NCBI GenBank assembly: GCA_963704875.1
Contig: CAVPIA010000008.1
Span: forward strand, 186,001-250,000
DNA: 64,000 bases
From: CAMYOC01 sp963704875
Lineage (GTDB): Bacteria > Pseudomonadota > Gammaproteobacteria > Steroidobacterales > XN24
Direction of reading: 5' to 3'
Both the position numbers and the translations under genes were made by a program. Shown here piece after piece: positions 18,079 through 26,805 of the stretch. Below the pieces are notes generated by a model, which saw only the letters and a list, made by a program, of their open reading frames with translations, did no database searches and was not told the DNA's origin. The first letter of the stretch is position 1. Each line of letters begins with the position of its first letter.

Positions 18079-18819
18079 ATGTCGTACGCGATATCCCTGA
18101 AGATGCTCGGATTCAGAGGTTCTTTGATCGCTTTGATCGTCTCGATCACTTCGTTCCTGTCTATGGGCAATGTGGCGAACGCAGAGAGCATGCGTGCCGC
18201 GGACCAGTTGGCCGATCAAATGCTCGCCGCGCTGGGTGGCAGGCAAGCCTGGGCGAAATTGCGAAATACCATCAATGGCTCGATTCAAAACCGGGCCAGT
18301 GGGCCGACGGTTGTTTACTCAGTCATTACTATGGATTTCGAAAAGCCGCGTTTTCGAATCGAAACGACTGCCCCGGACCTGCACCTGATCAGGGTGATTG
18401 ACGGCGACAACAATTGGCGACTCCGCGCGACCGGCAATATTGAAGATGTGCCTCCGGCGCGCGTCGAAGAGGAGATGCGCTGGTATGACGCGCACCTCTA
18501 TCGCACCATACATCGGGTCGCCGCCCGTGATCCGGCGTTAAGCCTGAGTGTTGATGATCAGCGGCGGCTCCAGATAAGCGCTGCCGGCGAGCGCATACTG
18601 TGGTTCCGGCTTGATGCAGACGGCACACCGTATGCATTTGGAACCTATGACGATGAAGTTGGCAGCCTGTGTGGACCCTGGACGTTTGAGCAGGATGGAA
18701 TCCGACACCCCAGCTGGATCTCGAATAGTGACGGTAGCTGGCGTGCGGCGGTCAAGGCGCTGAGTGTCAACGTTCCTCTGCAGGACTTTGTCTTCGATCG
18801 GCCTGTGAAAACCGAATAG
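18079..18819 (+). CDS. Exported protein, weak LolA-like/outer-membrane sorting resemblance
   Basis: 246 aa. A signal peptide is visible (hydrophobic LGFRGSLIALIVSITSFLS, cleavage near ANAES, residue 33). The mature segment ADQLADQMLAALGGRQAWAKL, followed by beta-rich KPRFRIETT and NNWRLRATGN, resembles proteins annotated as outer-membrane lipoprotein-sorting. That assignment is weak. The gene stands alone, with the TolB/TPR gene on the opposite strand 74 bp downstream. Confidence 0.55.
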   Translation: MSYAISLKMLGFRGSLIALIVSITSFLSMGNVANAESMRAADQLADQMLAALGGRQAWAKLRNTINGSIQNRASGPTVVYSVITMDFEKPRFRIETTAPDLHLIRVIDGDNNWRLRATGNIEDVPPARVEEEMRWYDAHLYRTIHRVAARDPALSLSVDDQRRLQISAAGERILWFRLDADGTPYAFGTYDDEVGSLCGPWTFEQDGIRHPSWISNSDGSWRAAVKALSVNVPLQDFVFDRPVKTE

Positions 18820-18893
18820 TTGCGTTCGCCACTGTTGTCGAGTCAATGACTCGAAGGGTCAGCCACCCACCGGAAGACGACCAACGGGCGGCA

Positions 18894-21110
18894 TCACTGT
18901 GTCGTAGCGCCGATCCCCGCGTCAGCAATCAGGCCCTCGGCAACCAGGCTTCGGCGTGTTTCTTCCCGTTTCCTGTCCAGCCGTCGGAACAAGTCGGCAA
19001 CCTCCGGATCCGCCTGGTAACGGAAAAACATCGTGTCCCACGACGTGTAGAACAGCGATTGACCGCCCTGATCCACCGCGAGCCGCAGGTGGTGTTTCAT
19101 CTTCTCGACGTTGCCGATTGCGGCCTCCAGCCGCGCCTGCAGATAATTGCTCCAACCTGTCGCGAACGCACCATTGCTTTCAACCGCTGCCCTTTGCGAA
19201 GCAGCCTCATACAACGCCCGGGCGCTGCTTTCTTCCCCGGCTTCTTGATAGATCTGCACGAGATGGCCGGCACTGAGCAGCGTGTCAATGTTGTCGACCG
19301 CCCAATCATTACTGTCGGACGGTCGGCCCAAATCGGCCTCGAAATGCGATCTGGCGGCCTCGCGGTCGTCGCGAAGCATCGCGAAGGCGCCAGCCACACC
19401 ACGCAGCGAGGGGTCGTCCGGTTGGCCAAGCAGCGCGTCATCCAGCAGGTCTGCTGCTTCTTGCTCGCGACCGTCCAGATAAAGGATGGAAGCGTCGGTC
19501 GTGGTGGCCCATGGAGACAAAGGATTGATCTGTCGCATGACAACAGCATAGCGAGTCGCCTGATCGGGATCGCCATAGGCTATAGACCAGTCGGCCAGTA
19601 GCCCCAGAGTCAGGCTATCGAGGACACCAGCGGCATAGGCTTCGCGGACAGTTTTGTAGGCCTCGTCGGCCTGTCCCAGGTTCCAATATGCAAGCGCGCG
19701 CGAACGATAGGTCGTTATCGCCTTCGGCGCCACGGATTCAAGTTCGTTCAGGTAACGGAACGTGCCGGCTCTGTCACCGGCGCCTGAGTAGAAGATAACG
19801 AGGTTGGAGAGCAGCGTAGGGAACAGGGGGTCGACCTGGTACGCCCTTGCCAGAGTCGCATTCGCTTCCTCATAGCGGCCCGCGCTCCTGAGCTCGGTCC
19901 CCAGCCACATCAGCGTCTGTGCGTCGCTGGGATTGAGCGCGACGGCTTTTTCCAGCACCGCAACCGTGTCCTCGCTCCCGCGGTCATCCTGCATGAGTAG
20001 CAGGCCCTTTGCGGCCCAGGCCTCGCTCAGCTGTGGATCCAATACGAGCGCCCTGTCCACCGCGTCACTGGCCAGCGGCAACACCTCAGTGGCCGGCCGG
20101 TACTCGTAATTGGCCAGCAGCGTGTAGGCATTGGCCACGCCGGCCCACGCCGGCGCAAAGTCAGGATCGACGCCGGTGGCATGGCGGAATTCCCTCAGGG
20201 CGAGGTAGAGATTCTCTTCGTTACGCACCCGCATCACGTGCTTGCCCCGCAGGTACGCGGTATAAGCTTCCGGTTTTTGGGTCCTGGGTGCCGAGGCCAG
20301 CACTGCCTTGTCCTCTGCGCCCAGCAACTTGTGTTTCAGCGCGCTGACCACCTCGGTGGCGATCTCGTCCTGGATCGCAAATACGTCGTCCAGCTCGCGG
20401 TCGTAGGTTTCTGACCAGAGGTGATAACCGTCGTCCACCTTGACCAGCTGGGCGGTCACGCGGATCTGATCCTTCTGTTTGCGCACGCTGCCTTCAAGAA
20501 TGGTCGCGACGCCGAGCTTCTCGCCGATAACCCTCAGGTCCTCGTTCTTGTTCTTGAACGCGAATGAAGACGTCCGGCCGGCCACCTTGAAGTCCTGGAT
20601 CTTGGCCAGCAGGTTGAGCAGTTCTTCTGAGATGCCGTCGGTGAAGTACTCCTGGTCCTTGTCCGGGCTCATGTCGACAAACGGCAGCACGGCGATGGAG
20701 GTCAGTGACGGCATCTCGCCAAGCTGTGCCTGGCTGGGGCCGCTGCCGGTATCCGTCGTGTCTTCGAGGAAAAACTTGTCTACCAGCAGATAGGCCACGG
20801 CGATCCCGAGGACGCCGATGATCAGATGGTTGAGTTTGTGGCCGGTGTCCGGTGTGACCGAAACATCCGGGTCTACCTCGCGCGTGCGCTTGATGCCGTC
20901 AGGCGTCAGCTCGAACGCCCAGGCGAAGATCAGCGCGATAGGGAGCCCGATGGCCAGCAGCACGATCACCAGCGTCACGCCCCATTCGGGGATGCCGAGA
21001 CGCGGCATGACCACGTCCACGATCTGGATCAATACCCAGGCAACGATGCCGTAGAGTACCGCTACCCGGAACACGTTGCGGCGCTTGAGCTCTGAGACCA
21101 GGGAGTTCAT
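18894..21110 (-). CDS. TolB-like N-terminal plus TPR membrane protein
   Basis: 738 aa. An N-terminal LKRRNVFRVAVLYGIVAWVL motif leads into two membrane helices (about residues 15-65), with another helix near 93-113. The TolB/FlgO-like domain follows: IAVLPFVDMSPDKDQEYFTDGISEELLN, shown here only in part, then EGSVRKQKDQIRVTAQLV and LWSETYDREL. The rest is TPR repeats. This architecture is typical of proteins fused to adenylate cyclases or CadC-type DNA-binding domains. Here neither is present. It shares its layout with the gene at 53648-55990, which does carry a DNA-binding domain. Confidence 0.82.
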   Translation of the reverse strand: MNSLVSELKRRNVFRVAVLYGIVAWVLIQIVDVVMPRLGIPEWGVTLVIVLLAIGLPIALIFAWAFELTPDGIKRTREVDPDVSVTPDTGHKLNHLIIGVLGIAVAYLLVDKFFLEDTTDTGSGPSQAQLGEMPSLTSIAVLPFVDMSPDKDQEYFTDGISEELLNLLAKIQDFKVAGRTSSFAFKNKNEDLRVIGEKLGVATILEGSVRKQKDQIRVTAQLVKVDDGYHLWSETYDRELDDVFAIQDEIATEVVSALKHKLLGAEDKAVLASAPRTQKPEAYTAYLRGKHVMRVRNEENLYLALREFRHATGVDPDFAPAWAGVANAYTLLANYEYRPATEVLPLASDAVDRALVLDPQLSEAWAAKGLLLMQDDRGSEDTVAVLEKAVALNPSDAQTLMWLGTELRSAGRYEEANATLARAYQVDPLFPTLLSNLVIFYSGAGDRAGTFRYLNELESVAPKAITTYRSRALAYWNLGQADEAYKTVREAYAAGVLDSLTLGLLADWSIAYGDPDQATRYAVVMRQINPLSPWATTTDASILYLDGREQEAADLLDDALLGQPDDPSLRGVAGAFAMLRDDREAARSHFEADLGRPSDSNDWAVDNIDTLLSAGHLVQIYQEAGEESSARALYEAASQRAAVESNGAFATGWSNYLQARLEAAIGNVEKMKHHLRLAVDQGGQSLFYTSWDTMFFRYQADPEVADLFRRLDRKREETRRSLVAEGLIADAGIGATTQ

Positions 21111-21457
21111 TTATGTGCCTTCATATGCAAACTCATCGATGCCACTGACTCCCCTGAGGCACGGCATAAATCCGTGCGCCAGCCGATGTTATCGCATCGC
21201 GCCCGCCGTTACCCGAGAAGGACCGATAGTCCGGGCGCTCCGGAAGCAAATCGAGCGCACTTCTTCGAGATGTGGGGTGCCTCTGGCCGGTCGATCGGTG
21301 CCTGCGTATTGCCCTGCACGGGTAAGGCCCCAGGCCGGCAACAGCCAATCGCCGGATGATATTATCGACGCCTGCTATCTATATCCGTGCTGCCAACCTC
21401 AAGCGACCCAAAAATGGTCGCCGCCTGTTTTGGCAAGGGCCCTGATAGGGGACAGCG
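21111..21457. other. Gene-free stretch before the GNAT gene
   Basis: About 350 bp with no convincing gene. The short open frames found there lack ribosome sites and family signatures. At 21408-21436 a short run around CCAAAAATGGTCGCCGCC resembles the intergenic repeat found elsewhere in the window, but weakly. Confidence 0.4.
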
Positions 21458-21985
21458 ATGTCGGACGAGCTCGAAATTCGGAACAGCCTGCCAGGCGATT
21501 CTGGCGCCATCGACTCGCTGTATTCGGAGGCATTCCCGGACGAGAATCTTCTTCCGCTGGTGCATGAGCTGTTGCGTGATGATGAGGTTTGCACGTCGCT
21601 CCTCGGGGTAGTCACCACACAGATCGTTGGGCACGTGATCTTCTCGAGCTGCGGCATAGCGGGCAGCAACGTCAACGCCGCCCTGCTCGGCCCGCTGGCT
21701 GTTGCATCCACGTGGCAAAGACAGGGGATCGGAAGCGGGTTGGTTCGCGCCGGCTTGCAACGACTGCGGGAGATGGACGTCAGCCTGGTGTGTGTACTGG
21801 GCGACCCCGCTTACTACAAGCGCCTCGGCTTTCTTCCGGAGTCTCTGCTTGAACCACCCTATCGCTTGCCGCCCGAATATGACGGCGCCTGGCAGTCCCG
21901 GAGACTGGGCGACGTGACTGCCCTGTCTCCCGGAAAACTATCTGTCCCCCGGCAGTGGCTTCAACCGGCCTTGTGGCTTCCCTGA
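21458..21985 (+). CDS. GNAT-family N-acetyltransferase (YhbS-like)
   Basis: 175 aa. The acetyl-CoA site is evident: LGPLAVASTWQRQGIGSGLV (motif A, with the Q/RxxGxG/A pyrophosphate loop), then VLGDPAYYKRLGFLPES, the usual YhbS-type sequence. Such proteins transfer acetyl groups to amines of small molecules or peptides. The start ATG 21458 follows GGGGACAGCG. No operon partner is evident. Confidence 0.85.
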   Translation: MSDELEIRNSLPGDSGAIDSLYSEAFPDENLLPLVHELLRDDEVCTSLLGVVTTQIVGHVIFSSCGIAGSNVNAALLGPLAVASTWQRQGIGSGLVRAGLQRLREMDVSLVCVLGDPAYYKRLGFLPESLLEPPYRLPPEYDGAWQSRRLGDVTALSPGKLSVPRQWLQPALWLP

Positions 21986-22285
21986 AGCATCGACTGCCGG
22001 CAGAAATTGACCCACACAGAACGCCAGGCTGTTGATGACGGGGCCTGCCGACTCGAAGTAGCCATCTGGCGTACAGCCTGGGCTTGTATGCCAGGTGGAA
22101 TACGCCCTGAAGACTCGACCTGAGCAGGACTGTAGCGGTCGTCGCGAATGGCAACGGCGGCATCGGCCGCGAAATCGGCCGCGGTTTTGCCGCTCGCAAG
22201 AGGCCTGGGTGCGGCCAGAGTGGGCGAATTCAAACTGACAACGTCAGCGACGAATACGATGTTCCACCACTTGTTCCAGGGCGGT
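21986..22285. other. 300-bp gap with a possible decayed reading frame
   Basis: No gene is convincing here. On the minus strand, a frame over about 21961-22365 reads through segments such as NIVFVADVVSLNSP and ASGKTAADFAADAAVAIRDD that look protein-like, but it overlaps the end of the neighbouring gene and has no start site. It may be a remnant. A GCGGCCGCGGTTTTGCCGC-like GC-rich patch near 22170-22190 is the only structure. Confidence 0.3.
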
Positions 22286-22768
22286 TTATAGCTCGCAGAC
22301 ACCCGTTGCGTATTCGTAGAATCCGGGCAGCCGATCCTCCTTGTTTGCATGCCAGGCCTCGACAAGGCTCGGGTGGCGTCCGATTAGCTTACACAAGCCC
22401 CGAGTATAAAAATCGACTTCTTCCTGGTTGATGATGCCCTTGTCAAAGTACTTCCACGCCGCCTCATTCACGTTGATCACATATTCGAGTAGCACATAGA
22501 GAGTCCATCGATCGTCGGGGCTCAATGATTCGAAATCAGATAGCGCCTGGCCAAAAACCCTGGACAACTCCGGGTTCTCAGCCATCGCCAAACCCATGTC
22601 GTTTGTCATACTGTAGATAGTTGCAACCGCCTCGGTCTCGGCGATGTCGTTGGCTCGTTTCAATTCGTATCCAAGAAAGATCAGTGACACGATGATTCCG
22701 GCAATTCCCACGATTTCGACGGCTCGTCCGAAGTCGATCGAAGTTCCGCTATTTAATGGTGTCGGCAT
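22286..22768 (-). CDS. Membrane-anchored protein of unknown function
   Basis: 160 aa. One N-terminal helix (VEIVGIAGIIVSLIFLGYEL, about residues 17-36) is followed by a helical soluble part with NDMGLAMAENPELSRVFG and WTLYVLLEYVINVNEAAW. The layout matches the many short DUF6082-like proteins of marine bacteria, but I cannot name a function. Start ATG 22768 has AGGATGAGAAA upstream. It stands alone, flanked by gaps of about 300 bp. Confidence 0.65.
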   Translation of the reverse strand: MPTPLNSGTSIDFGRAVEIVGIAGIIVSLIFLGYELKRANDIAETEAVATIYSMTNDMGLAMAENPELSRVFGQALSDFESLSPDDRWTLYVLLEYVINVNEAAWKYFDKGIINQEEVDFYTRGLCKLIGRHPSLVEAWHANKEDRLPGFYEYATGVCEL

Positions 22769-22826
22769 TTTCTCATCCTGGTAGCGTTGCTGTTGACGTT
22801 CGTTGTTCCTGGTTTCTCGAAGGGTT

Positions 22827-22856
22827 GCGCTGGGTCAGATCTGGCCTGACCCGCGC
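22827..22856. repeat. GGGTCAG/CTGACCC inverted repeat
   Basis: Arms GGGTCAG at 22832-22838 and CTGACCC at 22846-22852, extended by flanking GCGC pairs with a one-base bulge. One of several GGGTCA/TGACCC palindromes in the gaps of this window. The surrounding gap (22769-23069) holds no gene I can support. Confidence 0.55.
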
Positions 22857-23069
22857 AATACATCAAGCATTTTGCGGTTTGCGATTCCGATCACAATTAT
22901 CGAATGGCTGATTGGATCGTGAAAGACCTCAGCGCTCCACAAGGCGGCCCCAATGCAGTCAGTGCACCGTCTTATGACTGTGCACAGGCCAGCTCATGGC
23001 CGACCATGGCCTACGCGGGCGAGATGAAACTCGACCCGGTCGTAGCAGATGCGGCCGCCGGCACCTCAT

Positions 23070-24281
23070 CTATTTCAGGTTCGCCAGGTCTGAACCCGCC
23101 GGTTTCTGGTACAGGCGTAGCCCGAATTCGGGCACGATTGCCATCAGGTGATCAAGGATGTCTGACTGAATATCTTCGTATACGGCCCACTCGGTTGTAT
23201 TCGTGAAGCAGTAAATCTCCAACGGCAGCCCCTCGGGCCCCGGTCCGAGCTGACGAACAATCAGCGTCATGCCTTTGTGGACCTTCGGGTGATTCTTCAG
23301 ATAGTTGTACGCGTAGGCGCGGAAGGTCCCGATATTCGTCAGCCGCCGCATGTTTACCTCTGCGCGCACCTCGGTCGCGAGACCGGCGTTGTAGTCGGCC
23401 AGCTCCTGTTCCTTGTTCTTGATGTAGTCCTTCAGCAGCGCGAAGCGCTTGAAATCATTAACTTCATCTTGCGTCTGCATGCGGATCGTGGACAAATCAA
23501 TATAAAGGGCACGCTTGATCCGCCGGGCACCCGACTGTGACATGCCGCGCCAGTTCCTGAACGAGTCTGTGATTAGCCGGTGCGTCGGGATCGTGGTGAT
23601 CGTTTTGTCCCAGTTTTGCACCTTGACGGTGTGGAGCTGTACATCCACCACATCGCCGTCCGCACCGAACTGTGGCATTTCGATCCAATCACCGACGCGG
23701 ACCATGTCCTGCGCGGTCAGCTGTACGCTGGCGACCAGCGACAGGATCGTGTCTTTGAATACCAACAGCAGGATAGCGGTCATCGCGCCGAAACCGCTGA
23801 GCAGCAGCAGCGGTGAGCGGTCCAGCACTGCCGATATGATCAGTACACCACCGAAGATCCATACAACGATCTGTACCAGCTGCACGAATCCCTTCAGCGG
23901 ACGCTCCTTTGCCACCGGCGTAGCCGCGTAGATCGTATTTGCCGCGCTCAGCATGGCAGTCAGGGCCAGGGTCAACATCAACACCATGTAGCCCATGGCG
24001 ACATTACGTATGAGCTGGACACCGCCTTCCGGCAGATCGGGGATGAAGGGCGCGCCCAGGAACACAATTAGCGCAGGCACAAGCTGCACGAGACGACTGA
24101 AGACGTTGTGTGCGACCAGCGCGTCATCCCAGGTTGCCCGGGAGCGCTTCGCGAACGCGCGGACGGCGCGGATCAAGACGTGCTTTACGATCAGGTCAAT
24201 GATGACCGCTGCCGCGATCAGCGCCAGCAACCCTGCCGCGGGCGGCAACAGGGCGTGAATCGTGCCAAGTTGTTCGAACAT
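23070..24281 (-). CDS. MscS-family mechanosensitive channel (YbdG/MscM-like)
   Basis: 403 aa, close to the length of E. coli YbdG. Five membrane helices precede the MscS core. The beta domain carries VRVGDWIEMPQFGADGDVVD and VQNWDKTITTIPTHRLI, followed by the YbdG-type RRIKRALYIDLSTI segment. The C-terminus has RQLGPGPEGLPLEIYCFTNT. Such channels open under membrane tension at hypo-osmotic shock. No operon partner; a repeat-bearing gap lies upstream. Confidence 0.88.
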   Translation of the reverse strand: MFEQLGTIHALLPPAAGLLALIAAAVIIDLIVKHVLIRAVRAFAKRSRATWDDALVAHNVFSRLVQLVPALIVFLGAPFIPDLPEGGVQLIRNVAMGYMVLMLTLALTAMLSAANTIYAATPVAKERPLKGFVQLVQIVVWIFGGVLIISAVLDRSPLLLLSGFGAMTAILLLVFKDTILSLVASVQLTAQDMVRVGDWIEMPQFGADGDVVDVQLHTVKVQNWDKTITTIPTHRLITDSFRNWRGMSQSGARRIKRALYIDLSTIRMQTQDEVNDFKRFALLKDYIKNKEQELADYNAGLATEVRAEVNMRRLTNIGTFRAYAYNYLKNHPKVHKGMTLIVRQLGPGPEGLPLEIYCFTNTTEWAVYEDIQSDILDHLMAIVPEFGLRLYQKPAGSDLANLK

Positions 24282-24414
24282 GTTTTTGCAATCCGGAGTG
24301 AGCGCGCGACAAGGGTATCACCCGCTCCTCGTCGCGATTCAATTATGTAGGTTGCGAGCTTCTATCGGCATCCTGCAAGGCGGGCGGTCAATGGCAGCAT
24401 CGTCGAGGCCGGAC

Positions 24415-24508
24415 AATGTCTGCTTCGGGTCACGACTTGCCGATTCCAGTGATTCCCGGCGTCCGACTCAGTCGGCCAGAAGTGGGCGTTCCCAGTACCT
24501 TGATTCGG
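24415..24508. repeat. Dispersed intergenic repeat, copy 1
   Basis: A head ATGTCTGCTTCGGGTCACGA at 24416-24435 and a tail CGGCCAGAAGTGGGCGTTCC at 24473-24492. Similar heads or tails recur at 26510, 31095, 32919, 33633 and 34085. All are between genes. The spacing of head and tail differs between copies, which fits decayed copies of one mobile or RNA-coding unit. Confidence 0.6.
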
Positions 24509-24567
24509 CGGACCGGTGACGGCGAACAAGTGTCGCGATGACCTGGATCGAGATCGAAAAGACAGGG

Positions 24568-25653
24568 TCACTGACCCGGATGCCCGACAAACCCCTCCCA
24601 TCGGCGCATGTACTCGATGAAGGTCTCTCCCAGGCCCTCGACACGCAGATGGTCCGCGGTGACCGGCAGGGCTGCCATGGCGAAATCGCGATCCGCGTCG
24701 ATGCGCGCCACAAAGTCATGGTGGACGATCGCCGCCCGCCCAATGGACACAAAGTCGAACCCGGCCTCGATGCACTCGCGGGCGGCTGCGGCCGAGTCGA
24801 TCTTGCCGGCCACCCCCAGCATTGTGTGGCCGCGGTCAAGCTCAAGGAAGTAATCTCGTAGCAGCCGGCCCTGGAACCGCTCTTCGTCGGGCTGCTTGGC
24901 GTAATCCCACAGAGACATGTCGAGATAGTCGATGACGCCGGATCCCATGACCTGTTGCGCCAGCTCTATGATGTCAGTCAGCTGCAGATCGCAGCGCTCC
25001 GGTGACAGCCGCAGTCCGAGATTGAAATCACCGCCGCAGCGTTCACGAATACGCTCGAGGATCTCGATCACGATACGCGCCCGATTCTGCGCCGACCCGC
25101 CGTAGGCATCGGTGCGTAGATTGATCTTTGGGCTGAGAAACTGGGCCAACACATAGCCGTGAGCTCCATGCACCTCTGCGCCATCGAAACCGCAGCGCTG
25201 GGCTCGAACCGCCGCCGCCACGAAGTCGGCAATCAGCTGCTGAACCTCGTCACCGCTCAGTGCACGAGCGCCAGACTCCGGGTCGGCTGACGGACACACT
25301 GGCTGGGTACCGATCAGCGCCTGGGGCGATCGCGCGCCCGCGTGATGTAACTGCACCACCGCCAGGCTACCTTCGGCCTTGATCGCAGCTGCCAAACCGG
25401 TAAGCCGGTCCACGTGCTTGTCGGAGAAAATGCCGAGCTGGCCGGGGAACCCCTGGCCGGCAGCCTGTACATGAGCCGCGCAGGTCATGGTCAGCCCGAA
25501 GCCACCGGCGGCGCGCATCACCAGCCAACGGCGCTCGTCATCGGACAGCGTCCCGTCTGAATGGCTTTGTTGATTGGTCATCGGCGCCAGCATGAATCGA
25601 TTTTTCATCGCCGGTCCGTGCGCGAAGGTCAATGGGTCAAACAGATCAGTCAT
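24568..25653 (-). CDS. NADH:flavin oxidoreductase (Old Yellow Enzyme family)
   Basis: 361 aa TIM barrel. FMN-binding and active-site segments are present: LAPMTNQQSHSDGTLSDDE, VVQLHHAGARSPQ, the GFDGAEVHGAHGYVLAQF block and NRARIVIEIL, ending with FVSIGRAAIVHHDFVARI. These are the usual Old Yellow Enzyme sites, including the His/Ala region that polarises the substrate carbonyl. Expected reaction: NAD(P)H-dependent reduction of an activated C=C bond; the substrate cannot be read. The gene stands alone, and its stop lies in the GGGTCA/TGACCC palindrome at 24565-24577. Confidence 0.88.
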   Translation of the reverse strand: MTDLFDPLTFAHGPAMKNRFMLAPMTNQQSHSDGTLSDDERRWLVMRAAGGFGLTMTCAAHVQAAGQGFPGQLGIFSDKHVDRLTGLAAAIKAEGSLAVVQLHHAGARSPQALIGTQPVCPSADPESGARALSGDEVQQLIADFVAAAVRAQRCGFDGAEVHGAHGYVLAQFLSPKINLRTDAYGGSAQNRARIVIEILERIRERCGGDFNLGLRLSPERCDLQLTDIIELAQQVMGSGVIDYLDMSLWDYAKQPDEERFQGRLLRDYFLELDRGHTMLGVAGKIDSAAAARECIEAGFDFVSIGRAAIVHHDFVARIDADRDFAMAALPVTADHLRVEGLGETFIEYMRRWEGFVGHPGQ

Positions 25654-25970
25654 GGCTGGATTATATAGAGCCCGACTGGATCCCGCGCCTGTCTGGAGAC
25701 CTGACTGGAGACCGTGATCCTGGTCCGGACACTCCCCTCACCTTCCCGGATTTCCGGCTCCGGACGAGAGACTTTTTATGCGATCTCCGCAATGGCAGGC
25801 GAAAACGGCGACAACAGTCGCGGCGAGTCATCCAGGCCAGGCAAGAGGAAGCGCCGCTACCGGATGCGATTCATCATCGCTGATTCCTGATACTCAGCCA
25901 TCCACCGGGAGCCAGGGCTGATGACCGACAAAGGATCAGGAGCGGGCATATCTTCATTGCTGGCGCGAGG
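25654..25970. other. Gene-free stretch with short tandem repeat
   Basis: About 320 bp. Near 25694-25720 a unit close to CTGGAGACCTGA is repeated twice. A + strand frame of 83 codons crosses it but begins inside the flavin-reductase gene on the other strand, so I do not call it. Confidence 0.4.
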
Positions 25971-26414
25971 TCACTGAGCGCTCATGACATATTTGAGTAT
26001 CTGAACCACTTGCGATGGAGTTTTGGCCCAGGCCATAGCAGCGGCGTCCACTTCCTTGAGCGGATGGATGATGTCCTCATCATGGAGCGTGATATACGGC
26101 TTGCCCTTGGCTGCGCAATAGCCGGCATCAAAGGCGGCGTTCCACTGTTTGTATTTGTCTCCAAACCGTACGACCGCGATATCGCACTTTTCAATGAGCG
26201 TTTTCGTCCGGATTGCATTGACTTTCGATGACTTGTGGTCGCGCCAGAAACTGTTGCTCTCGGCCCCAAGCAGGTCTCCCGCCGCGTCGCTGGCCTGGTG
26301 ATCTGTCACGGCAGACGTGAAGACGACAGGTAAATCGGCCTCTTTGGCACCGTCAAACAGTTGCCGTCGCCAGTCAGAGTGGATTTCACCAGAGAGATAC
26401 ACGTTCCAGTTCAT
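25971..26414 (-). CDS. ytoQ: YtoQ family protein
   Basis: 147 aa, full length for the family. The nucleoside 2-deoxyribosyltransferase-like fold is suggested by VYLSGEIHSDWR at the N-terminus, and by CDIAVVRFGDKYKQWNAAFDAGYCA and YITLHDEDIIHPLKE (segments quoted in part). The biochemical role of YtoQ is not known to me. A good AGGAGC site precedes ATG 26414. Confidence 0.85.
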   Translation of the reverse strand: MNWNVYLSGEIHSDWRRQLFDGAKEADLPVVFTSAVTDHQASDAAGDLLGAESNSFWRDHKSSKVNAIRTKTLIEKCDIAVVRFGDKYKQWNAAFDAGYCAAKGKPYITLHDEDIIHPLKEVDAAAMAWAKTPSQVVQILKYVMSAQ

Positions 26415-26509
26415 GGACAGCTCCTATGCGATATTGCTTAAAGATTCGTTATCGGAAGATGCCTTGTCAGATGGCGGAGAAAATTGTAACGCAGTACAGG
26501 TGAACCTCT

Positions 26510-26539
26510 CAGCCGGCCAGAAGTGGTCTCTCCCAGTAA
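26510..26539. repeat. Dispersed intergenic repeat, copy 2 (tail part)
   Basis: CAGCCGGCCAGAAGTGGTCT begins here and matches the tail of copy 1. The head part is missing or diverged. Confidence 0.55.
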
Positions 26540-26563
26540 AGTGCATCGGCGTCGCCGGGAGAC

Positions 26564-26591
26564 GGGGTCAGAGTCCAACGACTCTGACCCC
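26564..26591. repeat. Perfect 12-bp inverted repeat GGGGTCAGAGTC / GACTCTGACCCC
   Basis: Arms 26564-26575 and 26580-26591, loop CAAC. It shares the GGGTCAGA core with palindromes at 22832, 24565 and 58011. No T-run follows, so an intrinsic terminator is not supported. Confidence 0.65.
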
Positions 26592-26805
26592 AATCGTTCG
26601 CAGTGATTACCGGGGGTCAAAACCGAGAAAATAAGGCCACCGTCCCTGAAATCAGGAAAGGCCGTGTCTGACCCGTTTGCACCGTTTCGGCGTAGCAAAT
26701 TGCTGGCTGCTCACCGAGGCGCCCTGCACTTCCGGTTCCGCCACTGGACCTGCGCAGTCAGGTCTTCACCAAAGAAGAGCGATTCAGTTCGCTTCACATG
26801 CTCCG

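Larger units (their letters stand above)
26415..26805. other. Repeat-bearing gap of 390 bp
   Basis: No gene. It holds the second copy of the dispersed repeat (26510-26539) and a perfect 12-bp hairpin (26564-26591). The rest is unassigned. Confidence 0.5.

Noticed and set aside
21961..22365. Minus-strand open frame that looks partly protein-like
   Set aside because: It overlaps the end of the gene at 22286-22768, has no ribosome site, and no family signature. At most a remnant.
25632..25883. 83-codon + strand frame after the flavin reductase
   Set aside because: Starts inside the opposite gene and reads into repeats; no start site or family.
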